Assembly: GCA_947044405.1 (NCBI GenBank)
Contig: CAMRHE010000157.1
Coordinates: 3,176,501 to 3,240,500 of the forward strand
Reading direction: 5' to 3'
DNA length: 64,000 nt
Source: Leptodactylus fallax
Taxonomy: Eukaryota > Chordata > Amphibia > Anura > Leptodactylidae
In this document: in pieces, positions 1 through 11,950 of the stretch
Layout: the number at the start of each line of letters is the position of its first letter
Numbering within the stretch: the first letter of the stretch is position 1
Notes under the pieces: generated by a model
Database searches by the model: none
What the model was told of the DNA's origin: nothing
The model's input: only the letters and a program-made list of their open reading frames with translations
Made by a program: the position numbers and the translations under genes

Positions 1-115
1 TGAAATAAGGGTGAAAAGTTTTGTTTGAGTAGAGTTCATAATGGTACGTCAAGTCAGGAAACAAAATTATTGGTTACATTTAAAGGTAGTCTGTTAATTA
101 GGATTACCTGATTCA

Positions 116-334
116 GGCTACGTCCCCACGTTGCGGAAACGCAGCTTTTTTTGTTGCAGATTTTGCTGCGGTTTTTTGAGCCAAAGCCAAGAATGGCTGC
201 AAAAGGAATGGGAAATATATAGGAAGGTCTTATACTTCTACCTGCTGCTAAATCCACTCCTGGCTTTGGATCAAAAAACCGCAGCAAAATCTGCAACAAA
301 AAAAGCTGCGTTCCCGCAACGTGGGGCCGTAGCC
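116..334. mobile_element. 219-bp hairpin MITE, copy A
   Basis: The two halves are inverted copies of each other. The ends read GGCTACGTCCCCACG and, inverted, GGCTACGGCCCCACG. The insert is flanked by TCA at 113-115 and 335-337, a 3-bp target duplication. It has no coding capacity. Related copies lie at 814, 4254, 11740, 38999 and 42271, with longer variants at 11406 and 14714. A 3-bp duplication suggests PIF/Harbinger, but the superfamily is inference. Confidence 0.8.
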
Positions 335-813
335 TCAAACTGGGTTTTACCCTTGTGAAATGGAGAATCCATTGCCGAGATATTGCTGTTTTGTCATTGC
401 TCCAAACAGGTAAGCGACAACACCCTTGTTGCATGGTGACAAAAACATTGATATGGTGGTAATGGAGACACCGATTCACAAAGGGGAAAAAACATTTGAT
501 ACAGGTGATCCTAATCTATCTGCAGGGCTGGGTTGATATTCTGGGTTATGGTGACAGATTTCCTTTAACAATGTTAAGCTGGGTCCACATCTGCGCTAGA
601 GTCTCCATTTGGACCACCGAATATTGGCAGAAGATAAGGTGCAGCAATTTTTTCATCCAGTGGTTTCAATTTAAAACAATGGACATCCGACAGACCCGAA
701 CAACGGTTAACAACTCAGATGTGAACGGACAATTTGCTGATGTGAACATAGCATTATATCAATAAAAATTCTGATTTCTCTTAATAAAGGTAAGTAATAT
801 ATTTCGGAATATA
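335..813. other. Intergenic, nothing recognised
   Basis: I see no gene or recognisable repeat here. The short open frames lack codon structure or any family resemblance. Confidence 0.5.
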
Positions 814-1011
814 TTGCGGAAACGCAGCTTTTTTTGTTGCAGATTTTGCTGCGTTTTTTGAGCCAAAACAGGATTGGATTGAGCAGAAGGTAGAAGTCTA
901 CTTCCTATATATTTCCAATTCCTTTTCTAGCCATTCTTGGCTTTGGCTCAAAAAAACGCAGCAAAATCTGCAACAAAAAAAGCTGCGTTTTCCCAACGTG
1001 GGGCTTCAGCC
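814..1011. mobile_element. Hairpin MITE, copy B (left end lost)
   Basis: Same inverted-repeat family as 116-334. The right end (CAACGTGGGGCTTCAGCC) is present. The left terminus is missing and the element starts inside the arm at TTGCGGAAACGCAGC, so no target duplication can be read. Confidence 0.7.
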
Positions 1012-2270
1012 TAAAGCTACACACTTGATGGTTATTTTTTCAAATCGATGGAAGAGAGTGCGGAGCTTGGTGATTTTTTTTGGAGCTATCCTTTAGTTCC
1101 TTCTAGTATATGGCTCTTTACACAGCGTGGACATCCATTACTGCACACCAGTGAACGCTGCCGTTCGCCCAAGGATCTTTGTCTGTTAAGTAGTTGTGAC
1201 GTTTCACAATGAATCCTGGTGAGCACCCTAAACTGGGGGTTTTAAGGGCTTATCAAGCTTTTTATCAAATTGTATCACGAGTTCTGCACAAGGAGTGCCT
1301 TCTCTGCTTTTTTTTCTCTCCCTTCCTATCTGCAATAAATCTGCTGTATGTAAATTCATCCTACAAGATGAAAATAGGCATCACCTTAAGAACATTATGA
1401 TGATAGGAACCCCTTAATACCCTGGCAGAGACATATCTAACATAGATATAGAATGTAGAATAAGGTAGAATTTACAGCTCCTTCGGGTTCCTCATTGTTC
1501 CATGTAATGTAATTTAAATTATACTTTTTTCATTATGAAATTAAAATATCTTAGTTTTCACAGATATCACCGTATCATCTAACAAAAGTATGTTCACTTT
1601 TTATCATTTTTATTAAAAATGCTAATCATAATAATATTGAGATGGTCTACAAAATGATAGTAATGCTTTTCCTGCTGTAATATGAACGTATAATAATAAT
1701 CCTTCACTTTGGTTTCTGGGAAATCCATGAAGCCTGTCAGCCGTAATGAGCAGTAAGTGCAGAGTATTAGATCAGATCTGTTCTAAAATGTATCATCTGT
1801 AATAACTACACTGTGTTGCCTCTATGTGCGAGTGCAGATGTCTGGGCAAAAATGCTTAATAATCATATTCCTATGAGATGTAATAAAGATACTCAGAGAC
1901 TCTATTCAGTCCATTTTACAGAATTTATAATATAGTCGATCTGCATACTCTGAATGTAAATTATTGGCTATACAGTCAGTGTGAATATAAAATCGGAGCC
2001 TGATAAAGTTACAGTGGCTACAAGACCTCATTCACATTTAGTGATAGTAGAGCTGTATGGAATTGCTTCTATGGAAAACAGTGACTGTGGAACCACATAT
2101 AAAAGCATGCCAGTGAAGTCAATGGATGAAACATAAATGTTGCACAAACTGCTATATTAAAATTGAAAAAAGCTCATGTGAACTATATGGAATGGTGTTC
2201 TAAAATGTCACACAACTATCTAAAACAATGGGACATATTTTTTTTTTTAATACTGACATGCTGCTTAGAA
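1012..2270. other. Intergenic, nothing recognised
   Basis: AT-rich sequence without a supported gene. The open frame at 1209-1400 is short, has no recognisable motif and no splice context. Confidence 0.5.
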
Positions 2271-2378
2271 ACATAGATGCATAAAAGACTGACGGCAGAA
2301 AAAAAAAGACCACATGGTCCATCTAGTCTATGTCATTTCCATTCCATTTTATCTTCGGATAGACGTGTTTATCCCAGA
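2271..2378 (-). mobile_element. CR1-like LINE 3' tail (distal piece)
   Basis: Read on the minus strand this is the 3' tail type of a frog CR1-like LINE (GATGGACCATGTGGTC and the following bases). It continues at 3915-4215 on the far side of the Tc1 element, so the two pieces are one LINE copy split by the transposon. Confidence 0.6.
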
Positions 2379-2380
2379 TA

Positions 2381-3912
2381 CAGTGGGGAAAAAAATTATT
2401 TAGTCAGCCACCAATTGTGCAAGTTCTCCCACTTAAAAAGATGAGAGAGGCCTGTAATTGTCATCATAGGTAGACCTCAACTATGAGAGACAAAATGAGA
2501 AAGCAAATCCAGAAAATCACATTGTCTGATTTTTTAAGAATTTATTTGCAAATTATGGTGGAAAATAAGTATTTGGTCACCTACAAACAAGCAAGATTTC
2601 TGGCTCTCACAGACCTGTAACTTCTTCTTTAAGAGGCTCCTCTGTCCTCCACTCATTACCTGTAGTAATGGCTCCTGTTTGACATTGTTATCAGTATAAA
2701 AGACACCTGTCCACAGCCTCAAACAGTCACACTCCAAACTCCACTATGGTGAAGACCAAAGAGCTGTGGAAGGACACCAGAAACAAAATTGTAGACCTGC
2801 ACCAGGCTGGGAAGACTGAATCTGCAATAGGCAAGCAGCTTGGTGTGAAGAAATCAACTGTGGGAGCAATAATTAGAAAATGGAAGACATACAAGACCAC
2901 TGATAATCTCCCTCGATCAGGGGCTCAGGGGGACCTAGTGAATGACCTGCAGAAAGCTGGGACTAACGTAACAAAGACTACTGTCAGTAACACACTACGC
3001 TGCCAGGGACTCAGATCCTGCAGTGCCAGACTTGTCCTCCTGCTTAAGCCAGTACATATCCGGGCCCGTCTGAAGTTTTCTAGAGAGCATTTCGATGTTC
3101 CAGAAGAGTATTGGGAGAATGTCATATAGTCAGATGAAACCAAAGTAGAACTGTTTGGTAGAAACACAACTCGTCGTGTTTGGCGGAGAGTGAATGCTGA
3201 GTTGCATCCAAAGAACACCATACCTACTGTGAAGCATGGGGGTGGCAGCATCATGCTTTGGGGCTGTTTCTCTGCAAAGGGACCAGGACGACTGATCCGT
3301 GTACATGAAAGAATAAATGGGGCCATGTATCGTGAGATTTTGAGTGCAAACCTCCTTCCATCAGCAAGGGCATTGAAGATGAAACGTGGCTGGGTCTTTC
3401 AGCATGACAATGATCCCAAGCACAGCGACAGGGCAACAAAGGAGTGGCTTCGTAAGAAGCATTTCAAGGTCCTGGAGTGGCCTAGCCAGTCTCCAGAACT
3501 CAACCCCATAGAAAACCTTTGGCGGGAGTTGAAAGTTTGTGTTGCCAGGCAACAGCCCCAAAACATCACTGCTCTAGAGGAGATCTGCAGGGAGGAATGG
3601 GCCAACATACCAGCAACAGTGTGTGCCAACCTTGTGAAGACTTACAGAAAACATTTGACCTCTGTCATTGCCAACAAAGGATATATAACAAAGTATTGAG
3701 ATGAACTTTTGTTATTGACCAAATACTTATTTTCCACCATAATTTGCAAATAAATTCTTTAAAAAATCAGACAGACAATGTGATTTTCTGGATTTGTTTT
3801 CTCATTTTGTCTCTCATAGTTGAGGTCTACCTGTGATGTCAATTACAGGCCTCTCTCATCTTTTTAAGTGGGAGAACTTGCACAATTGCTTGTTACTTTT
3901 TTTCCCCCACTG
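2381..3912 (+). mobile_element. Tc1/mariner transposon, copy 1
   Basis: The 1532-bp element starts CAGTGGGG, ends CCCCCACTG, and has TA duplications at 2379-2380 and 3913-3914. Its terminal inverted repeats are about 200 bp long. They enclose one transposase frame at 2746-3699. It is closely similar to the copy at 29866-31472. It sits inside a CR1-like LINE copy. Confidence 0.93.
2746..3699 (+). pseudogene. Tc1-like transposase, one stop and one deletion
   Basis: This encoded the cut-and-paste DDE transposase that binds the element ends and excises it. The start [14 protein letters not shown] opens an N-terminal helix-turn-helix region. The catalytic domain follows: W..SDETK near the first Asp, QHDNDPKHS with the second, and NPIENLW with the Glu, in the DD34E arrangement. 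The protein ends at TKY. It is one continuous frame apart from a TAG at 3127-3129, where copy 2 has TGG (Trp). Compared with copy 2 it also lacks about 69 bp, in frame, near position 2926 between the DNA-binding and catalytic parts. The product is therefore inactive, although the lesions are few. The start is the ATG shared with copy 2. Confidence 0.9.
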
Positions 3913-3914
3913 TA

Positions 3915-4215
3915 TGTATAAATTCACTTACCATAGGTTTCTCAGTTACATCTGCTGTAAGTTTGTTCCAAGCCTCAACTACCCTTTCAGTGAAATATTT
4001 CCTGACATTGCTTCTAATCTTCCCCCAACTCATTTCAGATTGTGCCCCCTTGTTCTTGTGTTCAGTTTTTTATTAAGAACACTTTTCTCCTGACCCTTAT
4101 TTATACCCTTGACATATGTAAAGGTTTCAATCATGTCCCCCATTTCTCTTCTTTCCTCAAGACATGTATAATCCTGATTTTGGCAGCCATACAAATCTAG
4201 GGACCCATACTATAC
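3915..4215 (-). pseudogene. CR1-like LINE, end of ORF2 and start of 3' tail
   Basis: On the minus strand, broken frames show the C-terminal tail typical of CR1-like reverse transcriptases. One reads ERREMGDMIETFTYVKGINK, followed by basic residues and a NTRTRGHN stretch. Stops and frameshifts are frequent. It joins 2271-2378 across the Tc1 insertion. No reverse-transcriptase catalytic motif remains. Confidence 0.65.
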
Positions 4216-4253
4216 GATGGGTCATACTATAATTCTAAGTGATTCTGCTCTTA

Positions 4254-4472
4254 GGCTGAGGCCCCACGTTGCGGAAATGCAGCTTTTTTGTTGCAGATTT
4301 TGCTGCGTTTTTTTTGAGCCAAAGCCAGGAGTGGATTGAGCAGAAGGGAGAAGTATAAGAGCTTCCTATATATCTCCCATTCCTTTTGTAGAAACTCTTG
4401 GCTTTGGCTCAAAAAACGCAGCAAAATCTGCAACAAAAAAAAGCTGCGTTTCCACAACGTGGGGCCTTAGCC
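4254..4472. mobile_element. 219-bp hairpin MITE, copy C
   Basis: Inverted-repeat element with ends GGCTGAGGCCCCACG and, inverted, GGCTAAGGCCCCACG. It is flanked by a perfect TTA duplication at 4251-4253 and 4473-4475. Its length is the same as copy A. Confidence 0.85.
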
Positions 4473-5605
4473 TTATACTGTTTTATGGCAGTAGCCTTCC
4501 CATAGACAGAAGGAAATAAACAGCCTGTGGAGCTGATGCAGCTGCACAGGGGCCAAAGAGAGGGTGGACATTTCTGCTACTGTAGCATGTGTTTTTGAAA
4601 GCACCACTTTTTGCAGCTTTTTTTCCTCCGCACTATGTGAATGTGATAAAATTAAAGTTGTCTAGGATTTCTTTTATGGCCACCCACTGACATCAATGGG
4701 AGCTGAGTTGCATTAATGGCGCCCAGCCACTATACAGTGTATAGAACTATCTGCTTCTGGCTCCATACACTGTATAGTACAGGGATCAGATGCACCCCCG
4801 AACTGCTACGCTGTCAGCCCGCTACCGATCAGATATTTATGGACTATGGTCTAATTCAATACAATATAAATAAATAATGCCATTTAATAAAAAATGTCTT
4901 TTACAACATGTAGGGATTAATTTGGAAACTATTCTCATATTATGAGATAACTGTGCGATTGTCAACATTATATGTAATACTAATGCTGTTTTGCTAACGC
5001 TGGCCAGGTTGGAAAAGATCCAGCCACAAAACAGGTGGCCGGATACCTTGTAGAGTACTCTGGGGCCTGATTGTACGGCTGGAAGAAGATAATACATGCA
5101 CATTCTATCTTGTGTTATGAGACCACACATTCTGCACTACATATATTGCCAGATTCTACTCCCATATCAGATATTTGCTTTTCCCTGCTGGTTGGATACG
5201 CAGGAGAATTGCAGCCTTGTGGGATTAAACCATTTTTATCTTTCTTGACAAGACACGCTGTCTCTTCTACAAGTAAGCAATCCACAGACTAAAAGTGCCC
5301 CAATATAATTTATCTTTATAACAGTTCATGTTTGTGCGTCATTTTGCATTTACCAAACAACTATGTTTTATATATGAGATATATATATATAATGCCATCA
5401 TTATAAGCATTTCTGGAGATCACAAAGCTCCAAGGTGACTTCTAATATTCTTTTTAATTTGTTTTGAGGGCTACATCATCACTTATAATGAACACCCCAT
5501 CTGCTTCAGAACCTCTTTGAGGAGTAAGCGCCCCCTTTTCAAAAAGACGCTTTACAGCAGCTGAGGTGCATATTTAAAAAATGCTGAATATTAACGCAGA
5601 GAAAA
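4473..5605. other. Intergenic with a decayed repeat
   Basis: About 4680-4850 resembles a dispersed frog repeat seen elsewhere in the window (for example 48120-48260, sharing CAGATATTTATGG-type wording). No gene is supported. The overlapping open frames near 4837-5292 have no family features. Confidence 0.4.
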
Positions 5606-5690
5606 ACCTATAATAATAATAATAATCATAATCATCATCATCATCCTTTAATAGTCCCACCATGGGGAAATTCAGTGTTACAGCAGCAAA
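5606..5690 (-). repeat. LINE/SINE 3' tail with ATT/ATC microsatellite
   Basis: On the minus strand this reads a 3' tail (GAATTTCCCCATGGTGGG, then ACTATTAAAGG) followed by a trinucleotide run ending at 5606. The same tail, in plus orientation, occurs at 40325-40380. The body of the parent retroelement cannot be assigned. Confidence 0.55.
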
Positions 5691-8600
5691 GATATGCAAT
5701 ACAAATACAATATATACAAAAACGTTCCAAGGTAAAGAGGCATTCCAGTGATAGCAGACAGACAGATAGAAAGGTACAGGTAAAAAGTAGCACAGGGCGA
5801 TATCACAACAGAAAGATATTTCAGTTCTCTGTATGGCTTGATCTCCGCTTAGGCCCTAGGGGCCTTAGTTTAGTTGACATTGGAGAAGGAACTTCTTGCA
5901 AAAGCAATCTGTAACCACTATTTCTTTAGTGAAGTGTCTATCTTGTGCCACACATCTCTATACAAAAATAAATTAGTAATCCCACAGGATATGCCATAAA
6001 TATCTTATAGATGTAAGTTCCACCTCTGGGACCTGCACTATTGTTGAAAACAGGGTTGGGGACCCTTGTCCCACAGCCACTATTAATGGAGAGGAGACTG
6101 TGCATGGGAATACCCCTTTAACGTTAAGTTATACATATATCTTATGTGCCTGTGGAATATGGGATAAAATAATCATCCATTGCCCCTTTCATATGAAACA
6201 TATTAGTTAGATAATCCCTTTTTAGTAAAACACTTTGGGCCTGGGACCAAAGAGGTTTATTTTTCTACTATGTCAGAAAAAGAGTTTTATTTTTCTACTA
6301 TGTCAGAAATGGCCAAGCCAATGTCAAAAAGAGAGATGACAGCAGCACTTCTACTACACCAAGTAGGTAAGAATATGTTAGTAATGGAATTGACTCATAT
6401 TCTTCCATATATTCTGTGAGGTTGTCTACGGTATAAGACATTTCTGCAAATATATAGTATGTCCTGTAACATCATGTCTTAATAATGTAATATTTATATC
6501 ATGAAGTAATGCCATTTTTCTCTGGAGGAAGAGGCACTGGAGGAACAAATATTAAGGAAAATATTGTACTTATAATAGTTCTGAATATACAAAAGCTTAC
6601 TGGTCACTGTGGGGTTAAAAAGTCCAGTGAATTTATAATTGGGAATGTGTTCCTTTACATTATTAATAGTGCGACACTTTACATAACTTAAAGTATATAT
6701 ATTTCTTGTAGGAAGGTGAACGGAGAGACAGTCAGTGATTTATACGATTCTAGAGACTTGTAGACTAGCTTTACGGAGTCTTTCAGCAGTCTATGGATGT
6801 CACTTGTGACTTATCCCTCAAGGATGAGATTGTAATCTTCGACTATCTATCAAGGCATCAGTCACTATGCTGTCTGGAGCTAGAGAGAATACTTTTTCAC
6901 ATTTTAGGTCTTTCAAACCACTTTTCAACTCTACCCAATATCAATTTATAAAAAAAATGAAAACCTCTAACACTTTAGAATTTTAGTTGCTCAGTATTAT
7001 AGGGGCTTACAGACACAAACATTATCGTAGCCTCCAACCTATGAGTCATATAGAGCCATAATATTGTAATCATAGAAGTATATAAGACTCTCCTTTATAT
7101 CCATATGCCTATACAAGACAGAAGGACAGATTTAGGCCTTATTTACATCTCATTTACGTGTGCCACGGACAACATGTGTATCCATTCATTTCAATGTCTT
7201 CATAATGGATGAACCATGAACAGTATACCACTCACAAAACATGTATATCACACATTTGCAAAATGCGGATGTGTGAATACGGCCTTACTAAGCTAATTCC
7301 ACCAGAATTCTCGCTTAAAGAGGTTCTCAGTGAATTAGGCAAAAAATAAAAAAAGATGGCAGGTTACCTGCCTTGATACATATCTGCATCCTCATAGTAG
7401 AATGCAAGGCCTAGTTTATGCTCTAGTGGTTTGATTGCATTAAAAAAAAAATGAAATGTCCACCTCTGCAGGGGTGGAGCAGGAGAAGGGCTTAACACTG
7501 AATACAGGCCACATTTACCGTATGTCAGCTGAAGCAATGGTTCACAGCATGAGGCAGACAGGCCTAAGTGTTAAGTGGCTGCGCAGGTGCAGGATACTGA
7601 TAACACATCCACTCACACACCTATAGTATCTAACCTACATCTGTTGTGGCCAAAATATATACTAATTCCTCATTGTTATTAATTTGTTTTTGGAAGATGC
7701 AGCCATGCCCTGTTAAGTTGGTTGGGGGAAAATGAGGTTTTGGTTATAATGGAGTGTATGTATTTAGGTGCTGGGCAGCCCATCTAATCTAATAGTATGG
7801 GCATTATTGCCCAAAATAGTGAACCTCACGTTATCATGTGACTGGCACCTTATATCAGTCTTATCTGTGTGCATTTGGAATACTAGGTATACACCTCCCT
7901 CATGGATTGTAGGTGTGTGAGTGGATATATCACTATTTTGCACTCATCTATCCTCCACCATTCACCACGTGGACCTGTCTGTACCCTGCTATGAACTATT
8001 TCTTCACCTAACGTCAGGTAAATGTGGCTTTAAGCAATATGTATAATTGTATTCAGACTATGTATTAGCCCAATAGGATTTCTGAGCTGCTGACTATGGC
8101 TGTACTAATACTAGAAGATATTGGAGCAGTACGACCTCTCCTCTCAGCTGCTCGGCCATCTTCTGATATTAGTGAAGTCATGGTCAGTGCCTCAGAAATC
8201 CTTTGCTTATACATGGTGTATCAGCCTGAACAGAAATATTTCACACTTGGTTGAAATGATTTCAGCAAAGTTTCCTACTTGCAATTGATTTTATTGCTCC
8301 TCTGATTCCCATCATTTTACCATCGATCAGATCAATTTAGCATTTGATCAGGAGCATATAGCGAGCTGGACTGGGGTGATAACTGCTGACAGCAACAACA
8401 TTCAGCCCACAATTCTCTAACATGTATGGCCATCTCCAACCACATTATGCAGAGATGCAGGGCAAGACTGGTATTTCAGCAACTTTTATTACATATAACA
8501 AGAAAATCTCTAATTTCGGTCTTACATCAGTTGGTAAGGATAATTCCAACTTTAGCTCCAGTGGTCATACTGTCAGCAGCTGTACTATATCATTAAGGAT

Positions 8601-9170
8601 GCCTTTAAGTAAACCATATTGCAATGGTGCCTGGCAGAGTTGTAATGCAAGGCTGCACATCCATGACGGCTCCTTCACAGAGTGTTCCCCTCCTTTTATC
8701 AGTGAGACAGACAGGTCTTTTTCATGTGTTAAGCTCTTTTATTTCCTAACAAAAACAGGGAGTGTTTAACAATGACAAAGATATGTATAGTAGTACAAAG
8801 ATATGTATAGACAGCGCGTGCTGATTGTATCTCCTGTCACTTTGTATCAGTGTCTAAAAATACAACAGACATTGCTTAAACATTGAAGAGTAATTTTAGT
8901 GACATCTCTAATCTGCCTCTCATGAAATGTAATAGAAAAGTCACAGATGTAACATGGCAGCGTGCCACGATACTTTCACTGCAGGAAAAACTTTAGGGTC
9001 ACCAGTATATGAAATCTACCATACAAAACACTGCACTTACAGGCTGGTAAGAAGTTTCTCATGATAGTTTATATCTGTCCAAGAGCTGTCTGAATGAGAT
9101 GCTAATCCTGGAGAGAACCCATTGCCTTTTCCCCACAAACAATGCAAGATAATCTAGTTTTTAAAGGGGT
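5691..9170. other. Intergenic with scattered repeat fragments
   Basis: No gene is supported. Three repeats are visible. At 5970-6130 there is a dispersed element fragment ending in ATACCCCTTTA. At 6257-6310 a roughly 25-bp block containing TTATTTTTCTACTATG is tandemly duplicated. At 7135-7285 there is a short hairpin-like repeat with GGCCTTA at both ends. The 115-codon frame at 8422-8769 shows no recognisable motif. Confidence 0.45.
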
Positions 9171-9174
9171 TATG

Positions 9175-9364
9175 CCACAAAAATGATTTCTCCTCTATTC
9201 GACCACTGAAACTTTCCCTTGATCCTGAGAGCGTGGGTTGTTTTACTTTCATGGAGAATGTAGCAGAGGACACAGACTTACCCTGCTCCATTAATTTCAA
9301 TGGCAGTACAATTTATCTTCTATTCTATGGATAGGGGATAAATCATTCTTGTGGTATAACCCCT
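9175..9364. mobile_element. TTAA-flanked hairpin MITE
   Basis: The ends AGGGGTTATGCCACAA and its inverse are flanked by TTAA at 9171-9174 and 9365-9368. A TTAA duplication is the mark of piggyBac-type transposition. The 190-bp body is non-coding. Confidence 0.75.
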
Positions 9365-9379
9365 TTAAAAGATAGATTA

Positions 9380-9755
9380 CAGGTGCATCTCAATAAATTA
9401 GAATATATTTGAAATGTTCATTCATTTCAGTAATTAAATTAAAAAAGTGACCTCCTATATTTTCTAGATTCTTTACACACAGAGTGTTCTATTTCAAGTG
9501 TTTTATTTCTGTAAATGTTGATTATGGATTACAGGTATTGAAAACCCAAATCTAAGAAAATTAGAATATTGTGAAAAAGTTCAGTATTGTAAATTCAGTG
9601 TGTCACCTGCCAAGGTTTCATAAACCTTTAAATGGTCCCTCAGTCTGGCTCAGTAGGACACACAATCATGGAAGACGCTGATTATGAATTGTATTACTGA
9701 ATTACTGAAATGAATGAACATTTCAAAGATATTCTAATTTATTGAGATGCACCTG
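9380..9755. mobile_element. Tc1/mariner MITE
   Basis: The 376-bp element starts CAGGTGCATCTCAATAAA and ends with its inverse, with TA duplications at 9378-9379 and 9756-9757. The terminal inverted repeats run about 50-60 bp. It has no coding sequence. It begins only 11 bp after the TTAA duplication of the preceding MITE. Confidence 0.85.
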
Positions 9756-9794
9756 TATACCTCATAGTGCCAGCAGTCACTCTCTCCTTGTAAT

Positions 9795-10093
9795 GGCTAG
9801 GGCTAGACGGCGATTTTGGCTGCAACTTCTGTAGTGTGACCATAAATCGCCAGGTCGTGCTGAATCTCCTTCACTAATGTTAGTTAATAGAGTTGCATTG
9901 CGACAACCGAAACATCTAATCACAAAAAATTTAACAATTCAATTAACAATTTAACAACTCCATTCACTAACATTAGTAAAGAAGTCCCTGGGTGACCTGG
10001 AGAACTTTAGTTGCATGACAGGCATCACGGCCAAAGTCAACATGTAGTCCTAGCCTAAATACATCACGGCCAAAGTCAACATGTAGTCCTAGC
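9795..10093. mobile_element. Degenerate hairpin MITE
   Basis: The left arm GGCTAGGGCTAGACGG and the inverted right arm GGCTAGGACTACATG match. The middle contains a second inverted pair (CACTAATGTTAG / CACTAACATTAG). No clear target duplication is visible. Confidence 0.5.
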
Positions 10094-10100
10094 CTAAATA
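10023..10100 (+). repeat. 39-bp perfect tandem duplication
   Basis: The block beginning CATCACGGCCAAAGTC and ending CCTAGCCTAAATA is repeated exactly twice (10023-10061 and 10062-10100). It duplicates the right end of the hairpin MITE. Confidence 0.9.
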
Positions 10101-10812
10101 CTACCACAATGCTTTGACATCAGGACCCACTCATGTGAGGTTTTAGTTATCTGTTTTTTTTCCTGACTGTACTATCTAGAAGTGCACTAGAGAAGAAGCC
10201 TGGGCAGGATAAATTGTGTTTCTAGAAAGTATTTCAACTCATTTTGTGATTTAGATGGCTGGGGCAAGACCTATCGTTTTCCAAAAAAACGAATATGTCA
10301 GTACATGACCAATGACTATAGTGCCACTAAAACAGTGCAAAATAAGCCCTGCATCAAGCGCACAATCCAAATATTGAGCTGCAAAATTTTAAGCTCTGTA
10401 AAACTCTGTTTTTAGCATTATCAAAAATTAGTGAAAAGTTAGTTGCAGAAATCACTTTTGATATAAGAATATGATTATTGGTTGCCATGGACACTACTGA
10501 AGTTTTTCTAGCACTAGTTTTCATAAATGTGTCTCTATGTCCTTGTAGGTAATTTAGCCTGCTACACAGAAAGCAGAATGAATATATTTATGAATATACT
10601 GTATGTATTAATGCATAAGCTAATCAGAATTCAGACAGAAAAGCTGGCCTAGCAATATACTGTGATGTATCTGTATCAATACTGAATAGAACTGACTATA
10701 ATTATCAGAAATGTAAGGCTTTTCTGCCGCACATTGAGGAAAAGTTTTGTAGGTGTTTAATAAAGTGGGTCTCCTGTACAAGACGTTCTTGGAAGAGTGA
10801 TAGTATGTACCA
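10101..10812. other. Intergenic, nothing recognised
   Basis: AT-rich sequence with no supported gene or repeat boundary. Confidence 0.5.
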
Positions 10813-11262
10813 TAGGCCTGGGCGATCATGACCCATAATCAAAATCACAACTAATTGAACATTTTACCTCGATTATAATTAACGAATGATTATTTTAGGA
10901 CACTCCCCTTTTACATGTCAAGCTCCCTATTTATATGCCATGCAATGCCACTGAAATTTATCTTTGATCATTCACAATTGGTAATCCTGACTGGGGAGCT
11001 AGTACTTCCGAAAGCTTACCATCAAATATACTCAGTTAGCCTCTAAAAGGTATCGCCTGATTTCTTCACTCTTCCACTACTTTCAATGGCTAACACTGTA
11101 CAACATTATACTACTATGGACAGCATACAGTTAGTGACATGTCTTTTAGTCAATGGCAGTGTGAGACAGGATGGCAAGGATACAAAATAATTGAAATAAT
11201 CGATATGAGCAGGCTCACTGACTTCCAGTTTTGGTTATTTTGCAATTAATTACCAAGCCCTA
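10813..11262. mobile_element. hAT-like MITE, copy 1
   Basis: The ends are TAGGCCTGGGCGATCATG and, inverted, TAGGGCTTGGTAATTAAT. The flanking 8-mers ATGTACCA and ATTTACCT match at six of eight bases, consistent with an aged 8-bp duplication. It is the same family as 50457-50973. A 97-bp dispersed repeat (11021-11117) lies inside. Confidence 0.65.
11021..11117. repeat. 97-bp dispersed repeat, copy 1
   Basis: This stretch, starting ATCAAATATACTCAGTTAG, matches 47664-47760 at 96 of 97 positions by eye. Here it lies within a hAT-like MITE and has no visible target duplication. The adjoining bases (10980-11020) may belong to the same parent repeat. Confidence 0.8.
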
Positions 11263-11405
11263 ATTTACCTTAAATGTTAAAGTGGTGGACCATGCTCTGG
11301 GGTCCCCAAAGATCCCAGAAACCTTACCAGCGAAGTAATTGACCCACATTCACGCTCTCCATTAAAGAACATTATAGAATCAAAAAAATATGGGAAAACC
11401 CATTT

Positions 11406-11739
11406 AGCCTAAGGCCCCACGTAGCAAGCCACAGCCAAAAAGCGCTGCAGGATAAACTGCAGCGGCAATGCATGGTGGTTATTTCTGTTGTGCTTTTCAC
11501 AGATCATCCACAAAGTTTTCCTCTGCGGACTTTCAGCCTCAATTATACCTATAGGAAACCACCAGCATTTCCATAGGTCTAACTGACATGCTGCAATTTG
11601 CAAAAACGCAAGTATTTTTGAAATCGCAGAATTTTCGCTGCAGGCATTTTTCTGCAATGTGTGGATGGGATTAGTCAGGATCCCATCCACTTTTCAGATA
11701 CTGTAGAAGGCTGCATTTTAGCAAAGTGGGGCTTCAGCC
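11406..11739. mobile_element. Long variant of the hairpin MITE
   Basis: The outer arms resemble the 219-bp family (AAGGCCCCACG at left, inverse of GGCTGAAGCCCCAC at right), but the interior is different and longer. It shares its interior type (GCGCTGC, then CTGCAATGTGTGGATGGG) with 14714-15076. It abuts copy D without a gap. Confidence 0.6.
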
Positions 11740-11942
11740 TAAGGCACAGCTTTTTTGTTGCAGAATTTGTTGCGGTTTTTTGAGCCAAAGCCAAGAGTGG
11801 CTACAAAAGGAATGGGAAATATATAAAAAGTACTTATACTTCTACCTTTTGCTCAGTCCACTCCTGGCTTTGGCTCAAAAAAAACACAAGAAAATCTGCA
11901 ACAAAAAAAGCTATGTTTCCGCAACGGGGGGGGGCCTTAGCC
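11740..11942. mobile_element. Hairpin MITE, copy D
   Basis: Inverted-repeat body of the 219-bp family with a shortened left arm (AAGGCACAGC). The right end CCTTAGCC is intact. It directly follows the 11406-11739 variant, so one probably inserted at the end of the other. Confidence 0.7.
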
Positions 11943-11950
11943 TAAAAGAG

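Noticed and set aside
54..479. A 141-codon minus-strand frame
   Set aside because: It runs through the hairpin MITE and adjoining sequence. Related frames appear wherever this MITE occurs (4251-4457, 11726-12043).
11021..11117. 97-bp repeat considered as a tRNA-derived SINE
   Set aside because: I could not find convincing A and B boxes or a tRNA fold, so only the repeat and its duplication are reported.
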